This document shows, piece after piece, positions 53,613-62,343 of a stretch of 64,000 nt of DNA. Position numbers and translations under genes: made by a program. Position 1 is the stretch's first letter; every line of letters starts with the position of its first letter. The notes beneath the pieces were generated by a model, which had not been told where the DNA came from, ran no database searches, and saw only the letters and a program-made list of their open reading frames with translations. The DNA lies in the NCBI RefSeq assembly GCF_004402405.1, contig NZ_SOFE01000023.1, positions 171,875 through 235,874 on the forward strand, in the 5' to 3' direction. This stretch comes from Cryobacterium levicorallinum (GTDB taxonomy: Bacteria; Actinomycetota; Actinomycetes; Actinomycetales; Microbacteriaceae).

Positions 53613-54058
53613 CCGGTCCACGTGTCAGTGTCGATCCCCGCGCCATCAACACCCAGAACCGTGCCTGCTTCTCCACCAACTCAAACTTCGACCATATCGG
53701 CAATACCTCTCAAAATGGAGTGTTGCGACGACCGCTTGAATCCGCCGTTCCCTTGTGACACAACTCCAGCTTCCTGAAGTGGTGGCCGGTTTCGTGTCCG
53801 AACTCCGTCGCTCACCGTCCGTGAAATGAAATTTGGGATTATGAGTGTGGCGCTAGCCGACCCAGAAGTAGTCGGATTTCGAGCCGCACTTTGCCCCGGT
53901 TGGCGCCTTTCCCGTGCCGCCTCCCAATTCGATCTGTGATCCTGCTCGAAATGACTTGCCCAGCACAGTGATAGATCCGTCCGCACTCAGTCCGGAACCG
54001 TCGGGCGCTACGAGCACAGATCTTGCGTTTCAGGACAACGAGACTTGGTCTCACACGT
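53613..54058. other. Convergent intergenic region without a supported gene
   Basis: About 445 bp lie between the 3' ends of the MocR and flavoprotein genes. Only short unsupported frames are seen. Confidence 0.5.
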
Positions 54059-55243
54059 TCAATGGATGTGCTCTGGCCTCGCGCCCAGTCCGACGAATCG
54101 CCCGGTAAGCCGGGCGGAGGCAGGGTGGTCACGGAGGAGTTGTAGCGGTAGTGGCAACGGGGTCCCGGGCGCGTGCGTGGATAGCAGCGGTTTCTGTAGT
54201 CGGCGTTGGACCATCTGAGTGATGCGCGCCGGCCAGGATCGCCGACGCTGTACGCGACGGAGGTCGGCACGGCTGGGCGTTCCGCTGCGCAGCACGGGTC
54301 CGAGGATGCGAGCGGTCGCGACGGCATCCTGAATCGCGAGGTTGATGCCGACGCCACCGGCCGGCGACATAGCGTGAGCTGCGTCCCCTATGCAGAGGAG
54401 CCCATCGACACTCCATTCGCGCAGGCGTTCTAGCCGTACGTTCAGCACTTGCACGTCGGCGGCGGAGATGGGTGCAACGGCTTCCTGCATCCTCGGGGCG
54501 ATGAAAGCTATGCGCTGTTTCATTTGAGCGATGTCGTCTTTCGAGCCGTTCCAGCTGCCGGCCGGGATCACATGAGCAATCTGGAAGAAATCGTCACGGT
54601 CGATAGTGATGATCATTCCGGCGCCCGCTTGGATGAACGGGTAATGCTCATCGGGTCGCTTCGACAGTCGAAACCAGAGCACATCCATTGCCGCCGCGAC
54701 ACCGACCGGAGTTAGACCGGCCTGGGCACGGACAACCGAGTCACGACCGGAGGCGTCGATGACGAGGCGACCACGGATGCTCATGTCGCCATCGGGCGCA
54801 GTGCCGGTGACCCCGACGATCCGCCCTTCCTCGCTGGATAATGCGTCGATACGAGTCGATCGGAGAAGGCGGAACCCAGGATGCCTCGAGCACGCGTCAG
54901 CGAGCAGGTCGAGGAAGTCCCACTGCGGCATGAACGTCATGGTTTTGCGACGGGTGGGAAGATGGCTGAAGTCGGCCAGCACGAGCTCGGTACTGTGCCA
55001 GCTGAGAGTCACGCGTTCCATGTCGGAGTGAGGTCGGGCGAGGAACTCGTTGAGAAGACCGAGTTCCTCGAGTAGTTCCTGGGTGGAAGGGTGAATCGTG
55101 TCACCGCGAAAGTCGCGGAGGAAGTCTGCGTGCTTCTCAACCACGGTGACCTTCACACCATTACGGAGCAGCAATAGTGCCGTCATCATTCCGGCCGGAC
55201 CGCCGCCGACGATCACACAGTCGGTCTCGAAATTTTTATTCAT
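54059..55243 (-). CDS. FAD-dependent monooxygenase
   Basis: The 394-residue group A flavoprotein has GGGPAGMMTALLLLRNG (N-terminal FAD motif), IDASGRDSVVR with the DG-like motif, and GDAAHAMSPAGGVGIN near the C-terminus. It is related to aromatic hydroxylases and tetracycline-type or rifampicin-type monooxygenases. The substrate is unknown. The ATG at 55243 (MNKNFETDCVIVGGGPAG) is preferred over 55267. It diverges from the TetR remnant, which probably once controlled it. Confidence 0.85.
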   Translation of the reverse strand: MNKNFETDCVIVGGGPAGMMTALLLLRNGVKVTVVEKHADFLRDFRGDTIHPSTQELLEELGLLNEFLARPHSDMERVTLSWHSTELVLADFSHLPTRRKTMTFMPQWDFLDLLADACSRHPGFRLLRSTRIDALSSEEGRIVGVTGTAPDGDMSIRGRLVIDASGRDSVVRAQAGLTPVGVAAAMDVLWFRLSKRPDEHYPFIQAGAGMIITIDRDDFFQIAHVIPAGSWNGSKDDIAQMKQRIAFIAPRMQEAVAPISAADVQVLNVRLERLREWSVDGLLCIGDAAHAMSPAGGVGINLAIQDAVATARILGPVLRSGTPSRADLRRVQRRRSWPARITQMVQRRLQKPLLSTHAPGTPLPLPLQLLRDHPASARLTGRFVGLGARPEHIH

Positions 55244-55282
55244 GCGTACAGAATCCTCCCTCAACATGCAATCATGCGAGTG

Positions 55283-55795
55283 TGGTCAATAACGTACGCG
55301 GACGACCTCTCGGTGGAGCCTCCGCCAGAAAACGACTGCTCAATGCCGCACAGCGCCACTTTGAGGTCGGCGACCTGACCGAGATCTCTTCCCGTAACCT
55401 GGCGAATGAAGTCGGCGTTAGCCATACTCTGGTCAATTAATATTTCGGGTCCAGGGATGACCTCATTGGGCGGCCGTTTCGTTGCGCGTAGCCCCTCACC
55501 ACGTGATCGCCGCGGCAATAATGCCCGACGGGAAAATTGATCTCGCACGCCTCGCGCGCGGGCTGATAGCTGTGCGGGAGCATCCTGAGCAAGGCGAGCT
55601 GATACCAGGTTCGCCCGCCAACTCATCGCTGGTGGCCCACACGCACAGGCGCTGTCGTCATACCTCCAGTACACCGTATTTGAAACGCTGACGGCGGAAT
55701 TCGGCCAGGAGCGCGCCCGTCGCATAGCCACAGCGCTCATCGGTGTGATCTTCTCACGCTACGTACTCACATTGCCATCGATGACCGCGATGCCT
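55283..55795 (+). pseudogene. Broken TetR-family regulator
   Basis: The start reads NNVRGRPLGGASARKRLLNA then LTEISSRNLANEVGVSHTLV, a TetR helix-turn-helix. An in-frame TAA at about 55438 interrupts it. In the same frame YFGSRDDLIG follows, which is the next conserved part. Beyond two frameshifts the C-terminal half is recognisable: HHVIAAAIMPDGKIDLARLA in one frame and SYLQYTVFETLTAEFGQERA in another. One stop and two frame changes make inactivation certain unless the sequence is wrong. It diverges from the FAD monooxygenase. Confidence 0.8.
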
Positions 55796-55796
55796 G

Positions 55797-55942
55797 CTGC
55801 GCTTTGGGTCGCTGACCCTAACCCGTGCGCGCAAACCTTTTACCGAAAGCATGGCTTTTTCGCCGACGGTGCGGTAAAGACCGACGATGGCGTGCGGGAG
55901 CTTCGAAGGGTCCGAGCGATCAACGCAGCAGACACACGCTAA
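55797..55942 (+). pseudogene. C-terminal fragment of a GNAT acetyltransferase
   Basis: The frame reads ALWVADPNPCAQTFYRKHGF then DDGVRELRRV. This is the last strand-helix portion of a GNAT-fold N-acetyltransferase. The N-terminal two thirds are missing; instead the frame runs on from the TetR remnant. A deletion probably joined the two fragments. Confidence 0.7.
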
Positions 55943-55971
55943 AGGTTCCACTTGCGGGCACGATAAGGGAG

Positions 55972-56328
55972 TCAGTTGGAAGGGTCGTCAGTTCCTAGTG
56001 CGCCCACGACGGCGTCCAGGGAGGCCAGCGTTTCGCGCAAGGAGTCGACTTGTGCTGAGATCCGTGCCCGTTCGCTGATGAGTCGCTCGCGCAGCAGGGG
56101 TGTTCGTGCCGCAGGATCCGTGATGCAGGGAAGAAGTTCTGCGATTAGGGAGCTGCACAGGCCAGCTTGATATAGACGCTGAATAAGAAGTACGCTCTCT
56201 TGCGCTGCACTCGAATAAAACCGTTGACCGCTGGTCGAACGGTTCGAGGAGAGCAGATGCTGCTCTTCGTAGTATCGGAGTGATCTCGGGCTTGCGCCGG
56301 TTGCTTTGGCCAGTTCGCCAATTCTCAT
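55972..56328 (-). CDS. MerR-family transcriptional regulator
   Basis: The 118-residue protein has the MerR helix-turn-helix (MRIGELAKATGASPRSLRYY, 1-20), then EEQHLLSS and a coiled-coil dimerisation helix. The short C-terminus has no obvious metal-binding cysteines, so it is probably a drug- or redox-sensing MerR. The ATG at 56328 is chosen over in-frame starts inside the divergent VOC gene. The 46-bp gap between the genes should hold a shared promoter. Confidence 0.85.
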   Translation of the reverse strand: MRIGELAKATGASPRSLRYYEEQHLLSSNRSTSGQRFYSSAAQESVLLIQRLYQAGLCSSLIAELLPCITDPAARTPLLRERLISERARISAQVDSLRETLASLDAVVGALGTDDPSN

Positions 56329-56374
56329 CAGCCGCTTGCCCTTCACATTGATGTCAGGTTTTAGTGTAGCGGTC

Positions 56375-56842
56375 ATGAGTACACACACGAACGACTCTGC
56401 CAGCGTCCTCCAGCTTCGCGTCATTGTGGAGGCGGAGGACTTCGACGCTGCCATTAACTTTTACCGCGACACTCTGGGCTTGCCTGAACAGGTCGCCTTC
56501 GAGGGCGATAATGGCGCGCGTGTCTCGATTCTGGATGCCGGCCGCGCGACTTTGGAGATCTCGAACCCAGCGCAGAACCGGATGATCGACCAGGTCGAGA
56601 CCGGGGAACGCCAAGGTTCGGGCATTCGGCTTGCATTTGAGGTAACCGACGGACGCGGTGTCACCACCAAACTGGCTGCGGCCGGGGCCACCATTATTGG
56701 TGAACCACGCGAGACACCGTGGCGATCACTCAATTCCCGGCTCGACGCACCCGCCGGGCTCCAGATAACCGTGTTCGAGGAGCTGGCGGAGGTGCCCGAA
56801 CGGGCACAACGAGCCGGATTCGGAACAGCCGACGCGCGATAA
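56375..56842 (+). CDS. VOC-family glyoxalase/dioxygenase-like protein
   Basis: The 155-residue protein has two beta-alpha-beta-beta-beta halves (VIVEAEDFDAAINFYRDTLG, IRLAFEVTDGRGVTTKLAAA). It belongs to the vicinal-oxygen-chelate family that includes bleomycin-binding and glyoxalase proteins. The ATG at 56375 is preferred; the frame from 56306 overlaps the divergent MerR gene. Confidence 0.88.
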   Translation: MSTHTNDSASVLQLRVIVEAEDFDAAINFYRDTLGLPEQVAFEGDNGARVSILDAGRATLEISNPAQNRMIDQVETGERQGSGIRLAFEVTDGRGVTTKLAAAGATIIGEPRETPWRSLNSRLDAPAGLQITVFEELAEVPERAQRAGFGTADAR

Positions 56843-57334
56843 CGGCGAAAAGTCAGGTCACCACCAATCTGCCGAGCCAAGACCTAGCCGCCGTGAGGTG
56901 GATATCCGCGGTGTGTCCGGATAAGGTCGCTGTCTTACTGAGGGTTCGGCTTGCGGGACGTCTGGCAGCAGTCCTTGTCCATCGCACTTCCCCTCTGAAA
57001 TGTCGTAGTTGTCATTGCCGTCCATCCGGCGCTTCGCGAGCGCGCCTGCCGCGCATCCGGTTTGGAAGCTTCCCGAACTGGATGCGGGTGCGTCTGTCAG
57101 CGTCGAAGGGAAGTGCATGTATTTCAGTTTTTTCTCCTGTGGGATCAGTCGTGTATTGGAATGTTGTGTGCACCTGTCGAAGTGACCTTTCTGTCTGATG
57201 ACCCTCCGCCTGCGGATCCGGATTCGACCAGTCAGTCCGTCAAACCGGCAACAGTCACTCTGGCTAGAGTGGGGAGGCCGTTTATCTTTCGGGTAAACGA
57301 GTAAATCGTTCGGGGCCAAGCTAGGAAGGCATCG
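56843..57334. other. Intergenic region without a supported gene
   Basis: Nearly 500 bp hold only short frames without motifs. A GGTTCGGCTTGCGG motif at about 56943 recurs at several other intergenic positions in this half of the window (for example about 48366, with a GGTTCCACTTGCGG variant at about 55946). The promoter of the GyrI-like gene, with a GTTTA...TAAAC dyad near 57281, lies at the right end. Confidence 0.45.
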
Positions 57335-57775
57335 ATGGAGATTGTTGAACTTGGTGAGACTGCCGTCATCGGAATCGAAGTTGTCGCTTACTTCGGCCAG
57401 CTACGCTCCGAGATGCCTGCGGCCTGGCGCGAGTTATTTTCACGTCAAGACGAGCTGCCCAACTCAGGCGCCAGCGTCTTCGTCGAGGCCAGCAACCATT
57501 TAGGCGACGGCCTTTACCGCGAGACTATTGGAGCAATAGCTGTCGCGGCCGATGCTCCCGTGCCTGATGGTATGACTGTGGCTCTCCTGCCCGGTGGAAG
57601 ATTCGTCCACCACCGGCATGTGGGTTCGGTGGCAACCATCACAGGCGGTTTCCAGAGCATTTATGACTGGGCTGCAGAGCAGGGGTTGACTCTCGGGAAC
57701 CGTAAGCTCGATGTTGGTTATACGGCCGCCGGTGTTCAGCGGACGCACGAACTATACGTCAACGTTCTCATCTGA
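57335..57775 (+). CDS. GyrI-like small-molecule-binding protein
   Basis: The 146-residue protein has the SHS2-type repeat pattern of the GyrI/BmrR effector-binding domain (YRETIGAIAVAADAPVPDGM, ALLPGGRFVHHRHVGSVATI). No DNA-binding domain is attached. Members bind hydrophobic cations or hydrolyse cyclopropanoid drugs; the ligand is unknown. Confidence 0.78.
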   Translation: MEIVELGETAVIGIEVVAYFGQLRSEMPAAWRELFSRQDELPNSGASVFVEASNHLGDGLYRETIGAIAVAADAPVPDGMTVALLPGGRFVHHRHVGSVATITGGFQSIYDWAAEQGLTLGNRKLDVGYTAAGVQRTHELYVNVLI

Positions 57776-58311
57776 CGGCCCTCTCCGTCACGACGGAGTC
57801 AGGCTATATCCGGCCGAACCGCAGTTCAATGCCAGCGATCCGCGCAGCTGTCGTAGTCGGCCGGATGAGGCAGCCTCGTCTCCTTGGTGAGGACGGCGGG
57901 AACAGCTCAATCGCCGTGCTTTGGCGAGATTTCTTTCCGGCACGGGTAAGTCAGGGCAAGTTTGCTCGGATGGGGCGTGTGGTCCCGTCTTCGCGGGGCA
58001 GTTCCCGTTGGGGGTCGGCGGTCAACCCGCACGCGCTGAAGGTTGGGTCTGCGACGCTGGACGTGGCACGCGCGCGCCGAGCAGTTCATCATCAATACCG
58101 CTCCGCAAATCCTGTCCGTTCCCGCGACGGCTTGGACCAACACGCCCCCGAGAAGGACGGGCTATCACTCGCCGACTCAACATCCACTGGCCTCATGTAC
58201 TTCGACACAGTCCGCACGGCTGAAGGGGTCCATGTGATTCGGTGTGGTCGGTTCCGAGACTCATCGGGCAGTTGTATCGAGCGGCCCTTGACTTCGTAAG
58301 GTTTGTAATTC
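57776..58311. other. Intergenic region without a supported gene
   Basis: The plus-strand frame at 57829-58299 and several shadows lack motifs and start signals. I see only scattered low-complexity coding-like sequence. Confidence 0.45.
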
Positions 58312-58332
58312 AAACTGGTTGTAATTTACAAC
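58312..58332. promoter_or_regulatory. Palindromic operator before membrane-protein/regulator pair
   Basis: GGTTGTAATTTACAACC (about 58316-58332) is a perfect 8-bp inverted repeat around one base, and a weaker GTTTGTAATTCAAAC dyad lies just upstream. The pair of half-sites suits the winged-helix protein encoded at 58981. Confidence 0.7.
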
Positions 58333-58354
58333 CAAAATTCGATCGGGGAACGAC

Positions 58355-58981
58355 ATGACTCAGCAGACTCCAGCTTTTGATGCTGGCTCGGCGCTATCTG
58401 CGCTGCGCCAGAGTGAGGCGAGCGTCCGCCGCGCCACAAACCCTAATCCACCGATTCTGTATCTGCTGTGGGGCACGGTTTATACCCTGGGCTACCTCGC
58501 GGTGCATGCTGCGCTGTTCGGATGGCTACCGATGAGCTTGCCGCTTGCGCTCACGATTTTCGCGGCGCTAACTGCGGCTGGCGCCGCGATTTCCGCGGCT
58601 TTGGGTGCCCACGCAGGGAAGGGACTACGGGGCGAATCCCGCCGTCGAGGTATGTTCTACGGGCTGACTTGGGCCTCCGGCATGATCTGTGTCGGATTCA
58701 TCGTCGTCGCTCTTCTGCGGCTCTACCTCGAGTCCGCCACGGTGATTTGGCTGTCTAGCGTGATCGCGACCCTTCTCGTCGGCGTCTTGTTCGCCACTGC
58801 CGGTGCCGCATTCCTTGACCGGTCCATCTTCTTCCAAGGCATCGCTCTACTTGTGGCGAACGTGGGAACGCTGCTGATCGGCCCTGGCCCGTTTGTCCTC
58901 GTCGGGTGGCTCGCTGCCTGCGCTGTTCTCTTCATCGGAGCGGTCATCGCGGCCCGTCGAACCACAAACAGGCTGAACTGA
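58355..58981 (+). CDS. Multi-pass membrane protein of unknown function
   Basis: The 208-residue protein has six predicted membrane helices after a 35-residue soluble start. Its stop overlaps the ATG of the regulator downstream. Such pairs of a membrane protein and a MarR/ArsR-like regulator are frequent, but no function can be assigned. The promoter has a strong palindrome. Confidence 0.75.
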   Translation: MTQQTPAFDAGSALSALRQSEASVRRATNPNPPILYLLWGTVYTLGYLAVHAALFGWLPMSLPLALTIFAALTAAGAAISAALGAHAGKGLRGESRRRGMFYGLTWASGMICVGFIVVALLRLYLESATVIWLSSVIATLLVGVLFATAGAAFLDRSIFFQGIALLVANVGTLLIGPGPFVLVGWLAACAVLFIGAVIAARRTTNRLN

Positions 58982-59277
58982 TGATGAAGACGTCTCTTGA
59001 TCCCGTTATTCACGCGGACGCCCGCCTGCGCATTATGACTGTGCTGAACGCCATCGGCGAAGGAGATTCGGTAACTTTCCCAAAGCTTCGCTCGATTCTC
59101 GATATCACCGCCGGCAACCTGTCGGTGCATTTGCGCAAGCTTGAGGACGCTGGCTATATCACTCAAGAGAAGACCATCCAGGGGCGCACCACGGCCACCT
59201 ATCTTGGAATCACCCCGCGAGGTCGAACCGCCTTCCTCGAGTATCGAGGAACTTTGCTTGCACTTCTCGATGAGTGA
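58981..59277 (+). CDS. Winged-helix transcriptional regulator
   Basis: The 98-residue winged-helix protein (RLRIMTVLNAIGEGDSVTFP, ILDITAGNLSVHLRKLEDAG, then KTIQGRTTATYLGITPRG) resembles the short DNA-binding regulators with one HTH and a beta wing. The start overlaps the previous stop (TGATG). An ATG one codon downstream (58984) is equally possible. It probably controls its own operon through the palindrome at 58.3 kb. Confidence 0.85.
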   Translation: MMKTSLDPVIHADARLRIMTVLNAIGEGDSVTFPKLRSILDITAGNLSVHLRKLEDAGYITQEKTIQGRTTATYLGITPRGRTAFLEYRGTLLALLDE

Positions 59278-59588
59278 GTAAATGGACAATGGAAAAACCC
59301 TAGACACAGCGCGTAACACCACTCATTTTTGGCTTGCCGGATCATCGGGCAGCCCGTCGACTTCAACCGGCCTTCCATTTGGGTATCTCGTCTCTAGGAA
59401 ATGGGCACTCGGATGGATACAAAAACTGCGCTACGGCTCGAAGCCTGGCCGCGCGTGGCGCTGATCCGACCCGTGAACAAATTCAGCACACCAGAAGTCG
59501 ACGTTCACGAATAATCGCCCGCACAGCGTTCCGCTAACGGGTATGCACTCGCTTGGTCGGCGGATGACGCAGACCGTAGGGTGAAGGT
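59278..59588. other. Intergenic region without a supported gene
   Basis: About 310 bp hold no frame with motif or ribosome binding site support. Confidence 0.45.
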
Positions 59589-59954
59589 ATGGGCGAAGAG
59601 ACAATAGCGAGGTTGGTGCTGTTCGTGGTCTCGGTGGGCTCTGGCGTGCTGGTGCTCTGGATGGCGCAGGCTGCAGCCAGCGGACGACTTAGACGCAATC
59701 CGGTTGCCGGCATTCGTCTTCCCGTGACCATGGCGAGCGATAGTGCGTGGCTCACCGCACATCAAGCAGCTAAACGGCCGACCCAGTGGGCCGGCTGGTG
59801 CGCGATTGCCTTTGCTTTTCCGTGTGTAGTTCCTCTTTCTTTGCCGTTCGCGCTCACATCCATTTTCATTGGGGCCGTTGGACTGCTCGTCTTCGTGCTT
59901 TATGGCGCCGCCGTGGGAAGCCGTGCTGCACGCGCCCTAGCCGACGGGGATTAG
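59589..59954 (+). CDS. SdpI-family membrane protein
   Basis: The 121-residue protein has the SdpI-like pattern: a first helix, then RRNPVAGIRLPVTMASDSAW, AHQAAKRPTQWAGWC and two further helices. SdpI proteins can confer immunity to a secreted toxin or act as signalling partners, but no toxin gene is adjacent. Confidence 0.8.
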   Translation: MGEETIARLVLFVVSVGSGVLVLWMAQAAASGRLRRNPVAGIRLPVTMASDSAWLTAHQAAKRPTQWAGWCAIAFAFPCVVPLSLPFALTSIFIGAVGLLVFVLYGAAVGSRAARALADGD

Positions 59955-60045
59955 AACGCGTTCAACCACAGACGGTGATGAAGACTGCGAGCGCCACGAC
60001 CAATGGCTCCGCTACCCTCAGTGGTAGGGAGCGAACGGGGGCGAC

Positions 60046-60567
60046 ATGGCCAATACAGGACTGGCCACGGCGGGAAAGCGTCTAGTCAGTCTTGGCGCTG
60101 CGTTCATCGCAAGCGCAGTACTGGTGGGATGCTCGGGTCCGATGATGAATGCGTGCCCGGCGATAGGGTGGGCCAACACGCTCACCGTGACGCTCAACGG
60201 CGAAACGGATGACGTCAGCCTCGTGCAGCTGTGCATAGACGGTGAGTGTTCCACCCCTGCTCCAAGCCAGTCGCATTCCGACGAGTCGGCTCCGGGCGAG
60301 GTGCTGGGACCGGAGGATCTTGCGACGTACACGCCCGATCCTCGTGCAGTGGAGCTCCCGTATTTTGCTTCCAAGATCAGTGACCACTCGTGGGAGATCG
60401 CCCTCAGCATGTCGTCCCCGAGAAATGTGACACTCCGTGCGTTCTCAGCGAGTGGGATTGTCCTCGCCGACGAGGACGTGACGCTCAATTGGGTCCGAGT
60501 CGGCGGTACCGAGCGTTGTGGAGGCCCTGAGGAATCTGCCCCGGTCATCCTCGTAATTTCATCCTGA
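60046..60567 (+). CDS. Lipoprotein of unknown function
   Basis: The 173-residue protein has a lipoprotein signal peptide (lipobox AVLVGC, Cys about 29) and a soluble domain with several more cysteines (NACPAI, QLCIDG, ECSTP, ERCGGP) that could pair. GGGGGCGAC precedes the ATG. No family is recognised. Confidence 0.75.
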   Translation: MANTGLATAGKRLVSLGAAFIASAVLVGCSGPMMNACPAIGWANTLTVTLNGETDDVSLVQLCIDGECSTPAPSQSHSDESAPGEVLGPEDLATYTPDPRAVELPYFASKISDHSWEIALSMSSPRNVTLRAFSASGIVLADEDVTLNWVRVGGTERCGGPEESAPVILVISS

Positions 60568-60610
60568 AGCCTTCAAGCTTTCTCGAGATGGGGTGTGTCC
60601 CGCAAGAGGT

Positions 60611-60750
60611 TCCCGTGTGACACAGCGTCGGCGCACTCAGCCACCGGGTGCTTTGGCCCAAAAAACTGTGTCGCTCGACGTCCCCGAGTGACACGGCATC
60701 AGCAGGCGCGGCCGCCGGGCGGTTTGGCCCCAGATCTGTCGCGCAGTCTG
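60611..60750. repeat. Dispersed repeat, two head-to-tail units
   Basis: The first unit (60611-60683) is a diverged copy of the 74-bp repeat at 44324 and 50045. The second (60684-60750) matches the unit at 49981. The pair sits directly before the photolyase-like gene. Confidence 0.8.
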
Positions 60751-60847
60751 GCGGCGAATTCAACAATTCGTTGCGACGACCGGTTGAGTTCGCCGTTCTG
60801 GGTTGCCCCAGGGGGCCGACCGGGACCTTCTCAAATTCACATGGTGC

Positions 60848-62071
60848 ATGATGAGAGGGATGTTCACTCCTACCCGAGCTGTCGGCCTCGAAACCCTCGG
60901 CCTGTTCGTCCCTCATGCGGGGTTAGATTACACGCGAGACCGCAATCACGACACTGGACCCTCCCGTGAAAACGTCTCCGGTCTCTCTCCGTACCTCCGC
61001 CACAGACTCCTGACCGAGCGTGAAGTGGTTTCGGCTGTGCTTGAACGGCATCGGTTCGGTGCATGCGAGAAATTTGTGCAGGAAGTCTTCTGGCGGACGT
61101 ATTGGAAGGGATGGCTCGAACAGAATCCCGAGGTGTGGCGACGGTATCGCCGCGATGTGGCCGAGCTCGGGCTCGCGAGTGACACACGCTCCGGAGGTTA
61201 CCGCGAAGCCATCGCTGGGCACACCGGCATTGATGCGATGGATGCGTGGGTGCGTGAGCTTGTGGACACCGGATACCTGCACAACCACACCCGCATGTGG
61301 TTTGCGAGCATCTGGATCTTCACGCTCGGCCTGCCGTGGCAACTCGGTGCGGACTTCTTCTATCGACACCTTCTTGATGGCGATGCCGCCTCCAACACGC
61401 TCTCCTGGCGGTGGGTTGCCGGGCTCCAGACAGCCGGAAAGACCTACCTCGCGACGGCATCGAACATTTCTCGCTACACCGAGGGCCGGTTCTCGCCATC
61501 GGGACTCGCCACGTCGGCACGAGCGATCATCGAAGAGCCACTGCCAACGCGGGCACCGATTGCTCCCGCCGAGTCCACCCCATTAGGCGCCCGAGTGGGG
61601 CTGTTGCTGCACGAAGAGGATCTGGACGCGGCAAGCCTGCGCGCCGAGTTTTCCTGGTTGGATTCGAACAGCCGACTCGTGGCTATCGCCGGATCCACCG
61701 ATCCCGACGAGCGCTCGCCCTCCGGCGCCTCGGATGCAGTGCGGCGATTCACGGCATCAGCCCTCGATGACGCTGCCAAGCGGGCCTTAGACGCCCTCGG
61801 GCGACCGGCGAGAGTGCTTCCCGACGCGCTCCCCTCCACGGTTCTGAAGTGGGCGGAGTCCGAACGCCTCGATACGGTGGTTATGCCGAACGCACCGGTA
61901 GGCCCGGTGCAGCAACGGATGCTGACGCTCGGCGCCGCTCTCGCCTCGGAGGGAATAACGGTCACGATCGTCAGGCGGCGCTGGGACACGCTCGCTTGGC
62001 CCTACGCCGCGCGCGGGTTCTTCCCTTTCCGCGAGCGTATTCCTGAACTGCTGCGCCAGCAGGGCTTGTAG
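60848..62071 (+). CDS. Photolyase/cryptochrome-like FAD-binding protein
   Basis: The 407-residue protein has the helical FAD-binding domain of photolyases near its N-terminus: LSPYLRHRLLTEREVV (about 45-60), then KFVQEVFWRTYWKGWLEQNP, NHTRMWFASIWIF and a Trp-rich ASNTLSWRWVAG segment. From about residue 245 on, a Rossmann-like region follows (GARVGLLLHEEDL, RLVAIAGSTDP), which normally precedes the FAD domain in photolyases. Binding of FAD is likely; repair activity is not certain. The start codon is undecided among 60848, 60851 and 60860. Confidence 0.7.
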   Translation: MMRGMFTPTRAVGLETLGLFVPHAGLDYTRDRNHDTGPSRENVSGLSPYLRHRLLTEREVVSAVLERHRFGACEKFVQEVFWRTYWKGWLEQNPEVWRRYRRDVAELGLASDTRSGGYREAIAGHTGIDAMDAWVRELVDTGYLHNHTRMWFASIWIFTLGLPWQLGADFFYRHLLDGDAASNTLSWRWVAGLQTAGKTYLATASNISRYTEGRFSPSGLATSARAIIEEPLPTRAPIAPAESTPLGARVGLLLHEEDLDAASLRAEFSWLDSNSRLVAIAGSTDPDERSPSGASDAVRRFTASALDDAAKRALDALGRPARVLPDALPSTVLKWAESERLDTVVMPNAPVGPVQQRMLTLGAALASEGITVTIVRRRWDTLAWPYAARGFFPFRERIPELLRQQGL

Positions 62072-62343
62072 ACCCGGGACCCTGACACAGGGCGACACGA
62101 TCAGCAGAGTCGAGCATCCGCCGGACACATCACGCGGCACAATGCCTAGAGCGTCGGTAACTGCTAACTAGTCGGTTTGGGAAATCGCAAAAGCTCAAAA
62201 CCCCCACTTCGGAGGTCAACGGGACACCGGCGGTGTTCAGTCAATACTGCGATGTATTTCACAACGCCGTGCCCACATTGGAGGAGCACGCGGAGAGTAT
62301 CGTTGTAACCTCACATCGTGGAGGAAATGCCCTGTCCCCTCTG
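62072..62343. other. Intergenic region before the IS element
   Basis: No gene is supported. It leads into the left end of the IS3-family element. Confidence 0.4.

Noticed and set aside
56858..57319. A 153-codon minus-strand ORF
   Set aside because: Lysine/arginine-rich random-looking translation with no domain and no ribosome binding site.
57829..58299. A 156-codon plus-strand ORF
   Set aside because: No motif, no ribosome binding site, arginine-rich composition in all frames and overlapping equal shadows.
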